From Loripinus fragilis (Eukaryota > Mollusca > Bivalvia > Lucinida > Lucinidae), in NCBI GenBank assembly GCA_964019695.1, contig CAXHUL010000250.1, positions 1,550,001 to 1,614,000 of the forward strand: a stretch of DNA of 64,000 nucleotides. Direction: 5' to 3'. Position numbers and translations under genes: made by a program. Shown here one piece after another: positions 1 through 13,063 of this stretch. Under the pieces are notes generated by a model. The model saw only the letters and a program-made list of their open reading frames with translations. It had not been told where the DNA came from and did no database searches. Positions within the stretch are counted from its first letter, which is position 1. Every line of letters begins with the position of its first letter.

Positions 1-149
1 GCAAATAAAAGACATAAAACATATCGATCGGAATTTTCATTCTGTGACCTGGGTCATGCCCCAGGGATGTGACTTTGGGGTGCTGGGGGTTAAAAACTTG
101 AGGGTGGGGATTTGTGATGGCGCCCCATCAACTGTGCATTCTAGTTTTT
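1..149 (+). repeat. Fragment of the 'catgccccagggg' interspersed repeat
   Basis: The first 145 bases match the repeating unit and 3' end of the element at 4081-5213: 'gataaaacatat', 'gggtcatgccccaggg', then a terminal 'gatggcgc..catc' stem and 'ttctagttt'. The left part is cut by the window edge. The next element begins directly after it, so the two are nested or abutting. No coding capacity is seen. Confidence 0.7.
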
Positions 150-1367
150 ATCCCCGACGAAGTCGGAGGGATATAGTTTTGGCGTCGTCCGTCCGTTCAT
201 TCCATCCGTCTGTCCACACTTATTGTCTGTCGGGAACCATATCTCAATACCTATAGGTCAGATTTGATTCATTCTACAAATTATTAGTACCATGGACTCT
301 CGATATCCTATAAGTTTGGTCAAAATCGACCCCTTAACACTTGAGTTATTGCCCTTGTTTTGGTATAGGCAATTATATGGCAAAACCATAAATTAGCTTT
401 TTTGTGGGATGATCTTCACATTTCATCAAAGCTATTATATTTAACAACTTCTCACTATATAGACCATGATTGCCAAGTGCCTTTAGATAAGCATGACAGT
501 GCCAAAGTTGTACCCCACCCCCTTTGACCCCGCCTAAGAGGTCAAAGGCAATATATTTTAATTACCCAATAACTAAGGCAATTGTTATTTTTTTGGCTGA
601 AATTTTGCATGCAGGCAGAGCAGCAATAGGTATGAAGCATATCAAACGGGATTTGAGTTTGAAGGCCTGGGTCCGAGTCAGTTGGGTGGACTTAGGGGGT
701 GGGGCTGAGGCCAAAATGAAGTTTTTCAGAATATGGTCATGTTGCATATCAAATTAAAGCTGATGACGCTGGCAGCAACATGGTAGCAAATATTTGGCCC
801 ACAGACACACCCTTGACCCAGGGGGTGGGGTCAAAAGGTCAAAATTTATATTTTTCTAAAAGTAGTCATGTTGCATATCAAATTAAAGTTGACGAAGCTG
901 GCAGCAACATGGTAGCAAATATTTTGCCCAAAAGACACACCCTCACCCCAGGTGGTGGGGTCAAAAGGTCAAACTATATCGTTTTCGTAAAGAAGTCATG
1001 TTGCATATCAAATTAAAGGGAATTGAGCACAGAGCACCATGAAAGCAAATATGCTGTCATTACACACACCTTTTTTTAAAAGTGGTCATGTTGCATATCA
1101 AATGAAAGTGGAAGAAGTGTACACCTACATGCAAGGTAACACTTTGAATATACACACTCCCTTGACCTCTGGGGTTGGGTTTAAAGGTCAGATATTTAAA
1201 TTGTGCAGATGTAAGTATACTTTTTATTAAACTAAGCACTAAAACATACTTGACAGGCGTTTGTTATGATCTGAATGATACTGAAGGTGTCAATTAAGGG
1301 TTAGATAAATGGGATTTATGTTTTGTGACTTACATGTTTCACACAAATAACCCTTCGTCGGGGGATA
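150..1367 (+). mobile_element. Non-autonomous element with short inverted tips and internal tandem units (copy 1)
   Basis: The element starts with TATCCCCGACGAAG and ends with CTTCGTCGGGGGATA, so its tips are inverted repeats of about 14 bp. The interior holds four to five degenerate units of roughly 110-120 bp, marked by 'gtcatgttgcatatcaaatt' and 'cacacccttgaccc'. A second full copy in the same orientation lies at 56181-57544. Short open frames inside are repeat artefacts. The tips suggest a DNA-transposon-derived element, but no target-site duplication was settled. Confidence 0.7.
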
Positions 1368-1473
1368 TTAATTCGTCGAATTTGTATTGTTTTTCCTGAC
1401 CTCTGCTTAGTACTGGTTCAATCCAGAAGACCCATTTAACTGTTGATCGAATCAAACGAAATTTATTTATCAG

Positions 1474-2187
1474 CTTACAGTACTGGCGGCAAAACAAACA
1501 GCAAAGATAAAAAGAGGATACCTGACACCAGTGGCCCCAGTTCTACAACAATGAAAGAAATACCTCAGCAGACCAAAAAAAAACAAAGTGAAAAAAGAGA
1601 CAAGAACATGGCAAGGGTTGCGGCTGCTGCGGCATCTGCTGAGCACATACTAACTAGCATGTTTAAAACTCCTCCTAAGTCTCCCCAGCCTGACCCACTA
1701 ACTAAAAAGACAACCACAATGCCGGACAATACATGTACAAGCACCCAGCAGCATAAATCATCTGAAAATCTTGATCATGAAAATTTTAAGGAAACATCAC
1801 ACACAAATCCTCTCACAGATTTATCTTCACAATCAACAACACAAACATTCAATCAGCCACAAGTTACCTGCAGAACACAGCTGTTCAGTCCGCACACTTA
1901 CACCACACCTACTACTTCACCAACAATGCAATCTCTATCATCTGAAATGCCTCAGCAAAACCGAGATTACACATTCCATGCATTACAAGATACACACAGC
2001 ATGCAAGACCATTATGAATCAATCAACACATTCAACAGCAATCCACTGCATTCATTTACACACCTATTAGCAGACTGCACTAACTGTCTTACTTTAACAC
2101 AACAAAATAACTCCTTACAGCAAGAAAATCGATCACTAAGAACTGACCTCATTCATCTACAGGGAAAATACGAAAAAGCTGTAAAAG
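1474..2187 (+). CDS. Gene A, exon with Ser/Thr/Gln-rich region and coiled coil
   Basis: An open frame of about 240 codons ends at a good donor (AAAG|GTAATG) after 2187 in phase 1. Two acceptors fit its start, before 1474 or 1481; alternatively translation starts at the in-frame ATG at 1551 (MKEIPQQTKKK). The product is hydrophilic: a lysine-rich N-terminal stretch, a short Ala run, about 130 residues rich in Thr, Ser, Gln and His that look disordered, then a heptad-like segment (LQQENRSLRTDL) that should form a coiled coil. The phase-1 end joins exactly to the exon at 12109. Four exons (12109, 17982, 20105 follow) keep one frame to a stop, giving 377 residues if ATG 1551 is used. I do not recognise an orthologue. 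A long disordered region, coiled coil and basic tail suggest a nuclear or scaffolding protein; this is inference. Confidence 0.7.
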
Positions 2188-2282
2188 GTAATGTTTTTAT
2201 TTACAGACTTTACAGCATGAAGCCAGATATTCTACTAAACCCAAATTCCCCATTAACTGCATGACACCTTCATGACACCTAA

Positions 2283-2297
2283 CCCCCTCCCCCCCCC

Positions 2298-2330
<33 letters not shown>
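2283..2330. repeat. Poly-C tract
   Basis: Nearly pure C run with two T interruptions, in the intron just after the first gene A exon. Such G/C homopolymers are prone to length error in assemblies. Confidence 0.9.
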
Positions 2331-2333
<3 letters not shown>

Positions 2334-4080
2334 TCAGAAGATAGTGTGTGGAAATGGTTAATTTATTCAGTATCTATAGGATGATGACCTTGAAAATTAT
2401 GTAAATGTCACCAAATCTAATCAACTCTTCCCCTTCTTCAATCATTGTATCTATGCAAGTTTAGTCAAAAACAATCCACTGATTCAGAAGATAATGCACA
2501 GAAAACCCTATTTTGGACATTTCAAAGTGCGGTAGTGACCTTGAACATTAGGTCAAAGCTGCCAATATATAATCAACAAAGAACACTAGTGAAAATCCCT
2601 TGCATATCTATTAAATAGTGTTGCTATGGTAACAAGCAATCATATACTGTGACTTGCATTAATAAAAAAAAATAAGGAGGATATATCAATAATTGATTAA
2701 TTATTTATTCAAAGTTGATAATATGATGAAACTCCAAAATTACTTGCCTCAACTTGTTGTGTCAAATTTGTTGAGACATCATTTCCATTGAAACGCATGC
2801 AAAATATGCCAAAAGTGTGTATGGAAAATTAGAAAATGAAATTTAAACGTAACAGTATCCGATAATGTTATCTGACTTAAACAATTAAATTGATACATGT
2901 ACCAGATTTGTTTCCATAGCAACTATATTCTAAAAGCTGTTGGTGGAGTTTTGTGGTGTACCAAAATCCCATAGCAACCATGATTGTCGCAAAGCATGTT
3001 ATAGTAATTGTTTTTTCTATTTGCTTGAAATTCGGAAAGTGCTACCATTCATATTAAAGAGACTAAGTCTGCAACTATGAACATTTTTCTATTTTCTTTT
3101 TAAATCATTTGTAAAAGTACAATTAAGTTATGTTTTCACAATAAATATGTTCACTATAGCTGAAAACTGCACGTAAAAGTGAATTATCTTATAAAACAGG
3201 TGCGTTTTTTCTCTTGTTGGTAATTATTTGCGTCCCTCCAATAATTATAGACAGTTAATTTTAGCTTAAATGCTGTTGTTTTGATACTTATAATTTGTTA
3301 AGATTTACGAAATTGGTAAAATGTATACCTGAATTTTAGTTTTTTTACTGTGTTCTTGAAAAATAGAAACATTAGTTCTAAAATTAAAAGATCCAAAGTT
3401 ACAGACTATGCAGCTTTAAGTTAACATTACAAAAGGTGTTGGGATTGAAAAAAATAGCAAAATTTTTTGTCTGATTTTTATATCATTTTTTTCATTTTGA
3501 TGAAATATGCATGGCCACTGACTGTAGTGCTAAACTTTCTATCTATACATGAATTTTAGGACTGTATATTGTTTAAGGCCAAGTGTAATAAGAGCTGACA
3601 ATTTCTTGTCACCCATTTAAATAAATTAATATCTTCCAAACAATGATTAATACCACTTCATGGTTATTATATTCTGAAAAAGTATACAAAATGAGATAGT
3701 GCTGAACATTTCAGGTCAATCAGACAACTGGTTCCAAAGTTATATGGCAGATGGAACATCATGCAGAAATGTGGCCAAAATGCTGTTTTTGTGTGACATT
3801 CCTTTTGAAGACTTTATTTGTTTTTAAATAAGAATACTTTAAATATTTTTTGGGGTGAATTCAAACATTCACTAGTTTTCTCATATGTTTAGGAAATGAA
3901 AACTAGCAGTGATTTAAAAACATGTTTGAAATAACAAATTTTGAAAAAAACCTGTCCAACTGTCACCAAAATTTAAATTTCGGTGATCTAGATATGAGCA
4001 TGTCAAATATTGACCATAGGTAGGATGATGTCAACTGGAAATATGTAGTTTTCTAATTTATCATAGCTTTTTTAAAAAAG
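2331..4080. other. Intronic sequence with no recognised feature
   Basis: AT-rich sequence inside a gene A intron. Short phrases such as 'tatggtaacaagcaat' and 'ttccatagcaac' resemble diffuse repeats. I see no exon with supporting splice sites and no clear element ends. Confidence 0.5.
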
Positions 4081-5213
4081 CGTCTGGGATATTGCAATCG
4101 CCTCCGTCCATCCGTCCGTCACGCTATCTCCTCCTAAACCATTGGATGCAATTCAACCAAATTTGGTGTGTGAGTTGCTCACATGAATAGGGTGTGCAAC
4201 GGCACATTTTTTTTTTTACCCCGCCCCCTTGGGCCCTGGGGAGGGGCCAAAAGGTCAAATATAATTAAATATCATTAAATTTCAATTACAAAGTCAATTT
4301 CAAAGATTTTTAAACCAAACTTTGTGTGTCTTCTCACACATGAAAGATATAAAACATATCAGACGGGATTTTCACTTGGTCGCCTGGGTCATGCCCCAGG
4401 GGTGGGACTTGGGGGTACCGTGGGGTGTTGGGTGGTCCAAAAAACATTTTTTCCGAAATTCAACCAGATGTGGTGTGTGAGTTACTTACATCAATGGCAC
4501 ATGCAACGGCACAATTATTTTGGTCCCGCCCCCTGGGGCCCTGGGGAGGGGCCAAAAGGTCAAATATCATAATATCTCAATTACAAAGTAAATTTCAAAG
4601 ATTTTTAAACCAAACTTTGTGTGTCTTCTCACAAATAAAAGATATAAAACATATTAGACAGGATTTTCATTCCATCGACTGGGTCATGCCCCAGGGGTGG
4701 GACTTGAGGGTACCATGGGGGGGGGGTCAAACAACTTTTTTTCCAAATTCAACCAGATTTGGTGTGTGTTACTTACATGAATGGCACATGCAACGGTACA
4801 ATTTTTTGGGTCCCCACCTCCTGGGGCCTTGGGGAGGGTCCAAAAGGTCAAATATCATTAAATCTCAATTACAAAGTCAATTTCAATGATTTTTAAACTA
4901 GACTTTGTGTGTCTTCTCACAAATGAAAGATATAAAACATATTAGACAGGATTTTCATTCGGTCCCCTGAGTCATGCATGCCCCAGGGTTTTGGACTTGG
5001 GGGTGCTGGGAAGGGTCAAAAATTTAATTTTCTGAACATGGACATGTCGCATATCAAATTAAAGGGGATGAGCAGTAGACCAGGATATACTGAAAAATTT
5101 TACCCTAGGATCAAACTGGTGACCTTGGGATGGGGTCAAAATATCGAATACCATTAGATATCTTCGAGAGCGTGGGGATTTGCGATGGCGCGCCATCGAA
5201 TGTGTTCTAGTTT
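4081..5213 (+). repeat. Interspersed element with about four internal tandem units
   Basis: It starts 'gcgtctgggatattgcaatc' and ends in 'gatggcgcgccatc' followed by 'gtgttctagttt'. Between them about four units of 250-290 bp repeat 'tttaaaccaaactttgtgtg', 'gggtcatgccccagg' and 'ggggccaaaaggtcaaatat'. The reading frames across it are repeat artefacts. The family also supplies bases 1-149. Confidence 0.7.
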
Positions 5214-5974
5214 AAAACTTTTTTTTTTCACATTTTTGCATGTCATTTTGCTTAATCAGTATCCTTTGCTACTAACACCAAAATGTCCCAAACATAACTG
5301 TTCACATCCTTCTTATGTAACATAACCGATTAAAGTCCTGTCATCTCGATCACTTAAAAAGACTGGCAGGAACATTAAAAATGTCCCAACCATTACAGTT
5401 TTTTTCAGATTTTTTTTTTGTCAAAAACTTTAAAATTTTCATGTGGGTGAATCCATTCTGATGTGGGTTGAAACTGTTTGCAAGTGTTATATCAGAAGAG
5501 AAAAAAGTGACTACTAGCAAGCTAAGAGTTAAGACTTTTATAGCAAGTACATTAATACTTACAGGCAGCGCATACATACTTTAAATATTACATATAAATT
5601 TTATTAACCCTTTGTTTGCTGGAATAACATAACTCCCGACTTTGACAAACAGTGAAGACCCATATGAATTGCATCAGAGTGTAACCTTTCATCAGGGTAT
5701 GCACTGCTTGTGGAAACGCTCCTAGCTATCTTCGGAGGCTGCCAGACCCAAATTCATCATGTTTTGGAAATTCTGACTGTGACCCCTTAGAATTAATAAT
5801 GGACAGCCCCATTCTTATTGGATTTTCCTGTATTTGAAAATCCATCAGAATACAATATGTTACGCAGTTCTCTCTAACTCCCAACTCCAACTTTTTGATT
5901 CTGACTCCCAACCTTTAAAAGTCCCAAAAGAGAAATATGGATGGTAAAACTCCAAAGTGCTGTAGACAGCATTT
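5214..5974. other. Intronic sequence with no recognised feature
   Basis: No element ends, exon or RNA gene recognised between two repeats. Confidence 0.4.
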
Positions 5975-6860
5975 TTATACCCAGCCATTTATGCTGAGGG
6001 GTATATAGTTTTGTCTTTCCGTTTATCCTTTCGTATGTTCGTTAGTTTGTTCCTTCGTTTGATATTGTTACAACGACAAAGTTTTTGGTTAAAGTTTCTC
6101 CAGTGGTGTATATCTCAGTAACCCCTGATCAGAAAGCATTTATATTTGGAACTTAGTTACCCTGGAGGGTTGGAATTTACATAATGAATTCAGATTCCAG
6201 GGTCCTTGCCCCTGGGTAGGACTGGAGGTCAAAATCTAGGGCACCTTTAAAAAGTATGACAAAGTTTTGGGTTAAAGTTTCTCAACTGGAATATATCTCA
6301 GTAAACCCATATCAGAAGTGAATAGTTACCCTGGAGAATTGGCATTCACATCATGACCAGACCCCAGGGTCCTTGCCCCTAGGTGGGGCTGGAGGTAAAA
6401 ATCTATGACACCTTTAAAAACTACTACAAAGTTTTTGTTTAAAGTTTCTCAACTGGTATATATTTCAGTAAACCAATATCAGAAGTCACTGATATTTAAA
6501 AGAATTTTGCGTTTGTTTAAACACCAATCTGGAATGTCCGGTAGGTGTTACGGTGAACCAAAAATACAATGCTGCAGCTGAATACTTTACATATAACATG
6601 TACATCGGTACGGTTACCCTAGAGGATTAGCATTCACATCATGATTCCAAATTTTGGGGTCCCTGCCCCTAGGTGAGGCTGGAGGTAAAAATCTAGGACA
6701 CTTTATAAAAATGCTTTATTGCTTTTTTGACTTATTCAGATATCTAACCAAGCATTTATTAGAAAGCATTCATACTTGGACAATTGCTACCATTTATAGC
6801 TGGCTTTGACTCAACAGACTCAGACCCAGAGTTGGGACCAGAGGTCTGGGACATCTTAGT
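5975..6860 (+). repeat. Interspersed element with three or four internal units
   Basis: It begins 'tacccagccatttatgctga' with 'ggggtatatagttttgtc', then repeats units with 'aaagtttctcaactgg', 'tatatctcagtaaacc' and 'gtccttgcccctaggtgggg' about every 170-200 bp. Its design (short tip plus an internal minisatellite) is like the other long repeats in the window. No coding content. Confidence 0.6.
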
Positions 6861-6918
6861 TTTTTGTTTGATTTCGTTATTTTCTTTTATAGAATCATTT
6901 GTTTTCAACAATAGATAG

Positions 6919-7139
6919 TAATGAGGCCTCACTGTCTCTGTGTGTCACTGGTTTACAACCCAGAAAAGACTGGCACAACACACATCTTTCGCATTACACA
7001 ATCTGTTCTCAGTGTTTAAACAAATAGACATACCCGTCTCTGAGAAGTGCAAATTATTTGACGCACTGGTGGGATGTATACTGAACTATTGTTCTGAAGT
7101 ATGGCTGTCAGTTACACGTTTATGTTTGCTGGTCCCATG
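6919..7139 (+). pseudogene. Remnant of a LINE-type reverse transcriptase, C-terminal part
   Basis: A 66-codon frame includes ALHNLFSVFKQIDIP and CKLFDALVGCILNYCSEVW. This arrangement (hydrophobic helix, 'KLFDALV', then 'ILNYcSEVW') is typical of the region downstream of the catalytic core in non-LTR reverse transcriptases of animals. It lacks the catalytic YxDD motif and ends at a stop, so it is a short relic. Assignment is from motif resemblance only. Confidence 0.55.
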
Positions 7140-7365
7140 ACATTGTTCTAAAATCAAAATAATTACACAGAAAGGGTCCGTCGTGTTGCCGCCTACCAAA
7201 ATTTAATAGAAAGTTTAGCTTGGCTGAACAACATGGCTACCAGAGCTGAAAATAGGCTACCAGAACTAAAATATAGTTATAATTAAATCATATCTCCTTA
7301 GTCACAGACCAATACATCATCTACTAATGTGCCTGGACTCAGGTGAGCGATCCAGGGCTCTCTTG

Positions 7366-8762
7366 TTAGCTCACTTGAGCCATTGGCTCATGGTGAGCTA
7401 TTGTGATCATGGGACATCAGTCCTGTCTCTTCAACAATTGCTTCAAAGAATATCTCCTATACTATTGGCTGGATTTTAACCTAACTTGGCAGGATGATCC
7501 TTATATGACCCACTTTAATAATTTTTAAAATGGTTCCAGTCCGCTGCATATGTAGGTCATATAGGCTAAAAGTAGATTTTCAAAATGAAACCTTTAAAAA
7601 TCTTCTGTCCTGAAACCACAAGGCCTAGAGCCCATATATTTTTGTGTTTGTAGCATCATCAAGTGGACCTCTACCAAGTTTATTCAAATCATGTCCCTGG
7701 GGCAAAAAATGTGCCTGCCCGGGGTGTCACTTGTTTTATATAGGCTTATATAGGGAAACAAGAAAAATATTCTTCTCTAAAACCAGAAAACCTCTACCAA
7801 GTTTGTTCAAATTATGCCCCTGGTGCCAAAAATGGGCCCCCAGGGGGTCACTTATTTTACATAGGCTTATATAGGGAAAATATGATTTTTTTTTTGTCTA
7901 AAACAATAAGGCCTAGAGTCTTGATGTTTGGTATGTAGCATCATCTAGTGAACCTCTTCCAAGTTTGTTCAAATGATGCCCCTGGGGCCAAAAATGGGCC
8001 CGCCCTGGGGTCGCATGTTTTACATAGGCTTATAGTATGGTAAACATGAATAAATCTTCTTGTCTGAAACCACAAGGCCTAGAGTCTTGATATTTGGTAA
8101 TGTAACATCACCTAGTGGACCTCTACCAAGTTTATTCAAATGATGCCCCTGGGGCCAAAATGGGCCTGCCCCAGGGGTCACATGTTTTACATAGTCTTTT
8201 ATAGGGAAAACATGAAAAAATCTTCTTGTCTGAAACCTTAAAGTCTAGAGCTTTCATATTTGGTATGTAGTATCACCTAGGGGACCTCTACCAAGTTTGT
8301 TCAAATTATCGCCCTGGGGCCAATAATGGCCCAGTCCCAGGGGTCACATGTCTTACATAGGCTTGTTTAGGGAAAATTATGATTTTTTTTGTCTGAAACA
8401 ATAAGGCCACGAGTCTTGATATTTGGTATGTAGCATCACCTAGTGGATCTCTATCAAGCTCCTTCAAATAATGCCCTGAGGCCAAAAATTGCCCGGCCCC
8501 TTTGGGTCACATGTTTTACATAGCCTTTTATAGGAAAAAACATGGAAAAATCTTCTTGTTTGAAACCATAAGGCCTACAGCCTTGATATTTGGTATGTAG
8601 CATGACCTAGTGGACCTCTATGAAGTTTGTTCAAATTATGACCCGGGACCAAAATTGGCCCAACCCAGGTGTCACCAGGGACATGGCCAGCTTTCAACAG
8701 ATAACTATATGTAAGCTTTAAACAAAACTCAGGTGAGCGATTAAGGGCCTCTTGGCCCTCTA
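7366..8762 (+). mobile_element. 'TAGCTCACCTGAGC' family element with internal minisatellite
   Basis: It begins 'tagctcacttgagccattgg' and ends 'aggtgagcgattaagggcct' and 'cttggccctctag', so the tips are imperfect inverted repeats (GCTCACYTGAG / CTCAGGTGAGC). The interior has about seven units near 170 bp containing 'ggcctagagtcttgatattt', 'agtggacctctaccaagttt' and 'tgcccctggggccaaaa'. Bases 7141-7365 end with the tail of another copy ('aggtgagcgatccagggctc'). Relatives: 11074-11867, 14326-15880, 16061-17141 and 22430-24701. Confidence 0.7.
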
Positions 8763-8781
8763 GTTATTATTATTATTATTA

Positions 8782-8816
<35 letters not shown>

Positions 8817-8817
8817 T
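8763..8817. repeat. (ATT)n microsatellite
   Basis: Tandem ATT/TTA trinucleotides with one interruption, directly after the 3' tip of the preceding element. Growth from a 3' tail is a usual origin for such runs. Confidence 0.9.
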
Positions 8818-11073
8818 CATCATTACTCATTAAGGCACCTTTTTTGGCCCATTTTAAGCATAAAAATGTTAATATTTTACTTTGACATCCAAATAAAATA
8901 AATGAGGCCGCTTTTTTTAAAGACATGATGGGCATTTTAAACAGATGAGGAAGACAATAAGGCTGATCGACAGTTCATGTTTTCCTTTTTCCAGTCTGAT
9001 AGATGATTTATACATTTCGGGCCTATTTAATCCAAAACTGACTTTCAATTATAATTCATCATTGCAACATTAATATCTCTCTGGAGCTAACTCAGATGCA
9101 ATGAATTATGCAGTCAAAAGTTGCAATCAAAGTGAACATTTATCTATATATTTTCTTTATTTTTATCCATGACTTAATTATATGGTTTTTGTGTTGAGAA
9201 CCATATGACCATTAATTTTGTTAAAACAGCTCCAATCAGTTCATAGTTTAATAACATTCGCATGCGGCAGAAGCCACCATTAATCTACTGAATTTTGAGG
9301 GGACAGCAAACCTTATAATAAGTATGTTTAATCAAAAAGAGTTCTATGAACCATGGATTTTGATGCAAGTATCATCAAATTCTGTTGAAAAAAGGGGAAG
9401 TTATGGGCATTTAAAGAATTCAATATGGCCAACATTTAGCCACCATTTTGAACATTTTTAAAATTAGTTTTCAGAATTTTTTCTACTGGTAAATTTTTAG
9501 TTATCAATACTATCACAGCATCTGTGTTTCATCAGATATGCAGCTTTATACATTGAACAATGTTTTATTAAAGATAATTGCAAGTAATCCATTGGTTTGT
9601 CTTTTATTTTGATTACCCATATTTAATTAGACTGTGTGACATCACTAAGCCTACAATATGGCTGCTTCCATTAGTCCATTTGCAAATGTTCAAATGCCTA
9701 CGACTTATTTTTTCAACCGATTTAGATGAAACTGGTTTCAAAATTCATGGTTTATTGAGATCTTTCATATAAAACATAGTAATCATCAGGGTTGCAGTCC
9801 CCTTTAATAGACTAAGAAAAAATACACAGCCAGCACTACTGTTACTGGCTGTGAGTTTAAGGATCCAGGCTAATCATATATTTATAGTCAGTGTAAAATG
9901 TCAGACCTTGTCGACATTCAAACTGTTTGCAAAGGTTATCAGCAGATGAATATTATCAGAGTGTCAATTTGGTTCCAGCGCAGACCTTAGTCACCTAGAT
10001 CAGGCCCAACAAAATGGTGGGCTTGATGTGGATTCAAACTCTTTGTAAATTTAAGGTTGCGGCTCTCAGCAGATTACTTTTTTAGCAGCTTATTTATATT
10101 TCAATTGCAGATTCATTTATATGCTCCTAAACAAGTTGTGATAGATATATGCTGATGGATATAGCCATTACAAAAAGGCCAATTGCCTAAACAGCCAAGA
10201 CTTCGATCAATCTGGATATTTCCACAGTTCAGTCAGAGTTTGGTCAGTCTTTGGTTTAAACATATTTATTTCTTAAATAGATACATACAAATACAATAAT
10301 TACAAACAGTATAAATAGGATTTGAACGGAAGCTAACGCTTATTTAGTTCATCTCCTTTAGAGTCTTTAATGTATACATGTGTCAACAATAATTAATTAA
10401 TATTAATTGCATTATGAAACAATAATTAATGCAAAAACTGTTTGCTTATTGGGTTAGTTTGACATTGATTTCTATTTCTCTTTTTCTGGGATGTGATAAC
10501 AGCACCAAACAGTTTGGATTCACATCAGGCCCTACATTTTCTTTGGCCTAATATAGCCCTAATCTGGGTCCAATTGTTTGCAAAACAGAAGATATGATGA
10601 AGTGTTACAATTTCAATGCTATAAACTATATTTATGGAGTGGATTAAATGTCCATATATAGGTAAGCTCATAAGTTCATAACCAGACTGTTTTTGTAAAT
10701 GGTGCAAAATTATAACATATCTCTAGAACACGTTTGTTCATAGACAATTTTATGCTATGTTTTAAAGTAATTTACATACTTTTTAAAGATGGAGTTGGTA
10801 TATAGTGTAGTCCAGGGTCCAAATTTTTAGTCAGCAGGACTTCCACCTCCTCACAATACCTTATTCCTCCCTGGTCAGCATTCACCAATAGGTGATTTGC
10901 AGTCCTGAATTCCAATTTTTGGTGCTGGGACTCCCTTTAGTTTTGAATGAGGTTATATTCTTATGTGTGGTACAACTAAGAGTCTCCCACGTTTTGGCGA
11001 AGATGGCTTTGTCTTCTCATATAGCCAAGAGGGGTTAATTTTAAGGGACATATAGTCTGTAGGTCCTTTTTAT
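8818..11073. other. Long intronic stretch, no gene recognised
   Basis: AT-rich sequence with scattered pieces of the short palindromic family (for example near 9920-10040: 'gttatcagcagatgaatatt', 'cagatcaggcccaac'). No exon with both splice signals and no intact element was found. Confidence 0.45.
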
Positions 11074-11867
11074 TAGTTCACCTGAGCCATAGGCTCATGG
11101 TGAGCTATTGTGAACGTTGGATGTTTGTCATGAGCCGTCCGTCCCATATCGTCAAAAATTGCTTCAAAGGACATCTCCTAAACTACTGAATGGATTTTGA
11201 CCAAACTTGATAGGAATGATCCTTATATGGCCCTCTTTTAAAATTGTTCAAATGGTTCTGGTCCATTGCATATAGAGGGATCACACAGGCTAAAAATCAA
11301 TTTTCAAGATGAAAAAGTTAAAAATATTCTCCTCTGAAACCACAAGGCCTAGAGCTTTGATATTATGTATCACCTAGAGGACCTCTACAAAGTTTTTTTT
11401 TTCAAATAATCCCCTGGGGCCATAAATGGACCAGCCCCAGGGGTCACATCTTTTACATAGGCTTATATAGGGAACTCTTGAAAAATCTTCTTGTCGGAAA
11501 CTATAACACCTAGAGCCTTAATATTTGGTATGTAGCATCACCTGGTGGACCTTTACCAAGTTTTTTAAAATTATCCCCTGGGGTCAAAAATTGCCCCGCT
11601 CAAAAATTGCCCCGCTCCTTAGGGGTCACATGTTTTACATAGGCTAATTATATAGGGGAAAACATGGAAAAATCTTTTTGTCTGAACCCATAAGGCCTAG
11701 AGCCTTGATATTTGATATGTAGCATGACCTAGTGGACCTCTACCAAGTTTGTTCAAGTTTTGCCCCACCCCAGATGACACCAGGGACATGGCCAGCTTTC
11801 ACAGATACCTATATGTAAGCTTTAAACAAAATTCAGGTGAGCGATTTAGGCCACTTGGCCCTCTTGT
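11074..11867 (+). mobile_element. 'TAGCTCACCTGAGC' family element, shorter copy
   Basis: Starts 'tagttcacctgagccatagg' and ends 'caggtgagcgatttaggcca' with 'cttggccctcttg'. It has three internal units like those of the 7366-8762 copy, so the copies differ mainly in unit number. Confidence 0.7.
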
Positions 11868-11975
11868 TTTTTTACTTGGAAAAAAACAACAACAATAATT
11901 TTATGCAATTTGAAATGCACTTCACTTTTCAAAATGTTAAAAATTATATTTTTCCTGAAAACTTGACAAAACTAG

Positions 11976-12183
11976 TTCATCAGAAAGTTTGGGCAGGGTC
12001 AGGTTACAATAAACACTGATATTTTATTTGGCCTAATGAAATATACTGAGAAAAAAACAACCTCATCTTTTCATTGAAATGTTTGTTTTTTCTGTTATTC
12101 ATGATTAGATGCTGAAGCTAAAACAATACCATGTGCCTGTCAAGTGTCCCCACTGTCTTCAGTCTATTCACCTGGCAGAGGTT
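11976..12183 (+). repeat. Direct repeat carrying gene A exon 2 (copy 1)
   Basis: About 208 bp from 'ttcatcagaaagtttgggca' through most of the exon at 12109. It is repeated at 12370-12573 with high identity, including the pyrimidine tract and acceptor 'gttattcatgattag'. This copy has the complete exon and donor. Confidence 0.85.
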
Positions 12184-12206
12184 ATCAACCTATGAAAGCT
12201 GAATAT
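12109..12206 (+). CDS. Gene A, 98-bp internal exon
   Basis: Acceptor 'ttcatgattag' precedes AT GCT GAA and donor 'TAT|GTGAGT' follows. It starts with two bases that complete the phase-1 codon of the exon ending at 2187 and ends in phase 0, matching the exon at 17982. It encodes 32 residues including two Cys (PCACQ) and a Pro/Ser/Tyr-rich segment (SPLSSVYSPGRGYQP). A second copy of its acceptor and first 75 bases lies at 12499-12573 but loses the 3' end and donor. Confidence 0.7.
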
Positions 12207-12369
12207 GTGAGTATAAAACTATATATATATATATTCCGAAGAAGCAAACAATTCAGTCCATAATATGGGTAAAAAAAAATTAAAAATTAAAAAAAGACAC
12301 ACTGGAACACTTTAAGTTTTTTACTCAATTTTTTCAGCAACTGGTATCATCATTCAATTTTCAAGCGAA

Positions 12370-12573
12370 TTCATCAGTAAATTTGGGCAGGGTCAGGTTA
12401 CCCTAAACACTGATATTTTATTTGGCCTTATGAAATATGCTGAGAAAAAAACCTCATCTTTTAATTTAAATATATTTTTTTCTGTTATTCATGATTAGAT
12501 GCTGAAGCTAAAACAATACCATGTGCCTGTCAAGTGTCCCCACTGTCTTCAGTTTATTCACCTGGCAGAGGTT
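12370..12573 (+). pseudogene. Truncated second copy of gene A exon 2
   Basis: Matches 11976-12183 almost base for base: branch region, acceptor and the first 75 exon bases (12499-12573), after which similarity stops at 'ggcagaggtt'. It has an acceptor but no donor, so it cannot act as a normal internal exon. It lies inside the inverted-repeat element 12231-13997 while the intact copy lies just outside. Confidence 0.8.
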
Positions 12574-13063
12574 TTAATGTTTTAAATTTTAATGAACCAA
12601 AATGTATGGGTCTGGTCTTACTGGATGGCTTAGATGGTATTTGTGGTGATGACTGCGCATATGCGATACGTCGCATATACTTATCAATAGATACATGAGA
12701 AAATATATATTACCATGCGGGCAGTGAAGGCTTAGTCGAGACTGTGCAAATATCCGATCTCGCCTGAGCTCTTTTTGCTTGAATATCAAAGTAGGAATTT
12801 GACAAATACCTGAGTTCCAACGCAATCAAACATGAGACAAGACCCTGGGCTTGTAAGGTTTTTTCATTCTCATAGTGCCTGAGTATGATATTTAAATTGC
12901 TCCAAAAGCAAAATACGTTTCTGTTTTTCTGGCTCTCTAATGTTGTGTTTGTCATGCTTATGGGTGTTTGAATGCCAACAGTTGGGGGCATTTTGACATT
13001 TAAGAGCATGATATATTTCATGCTAATTTTGTGGTTGTACATGAAAAAGAGCTAAAATCTATA

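Noticed and set aside
4425..4889. 154-codon + strand frame
   Set aside because: It follows the tandem units of the 4081-5213 element; residues repeat with the unit period.
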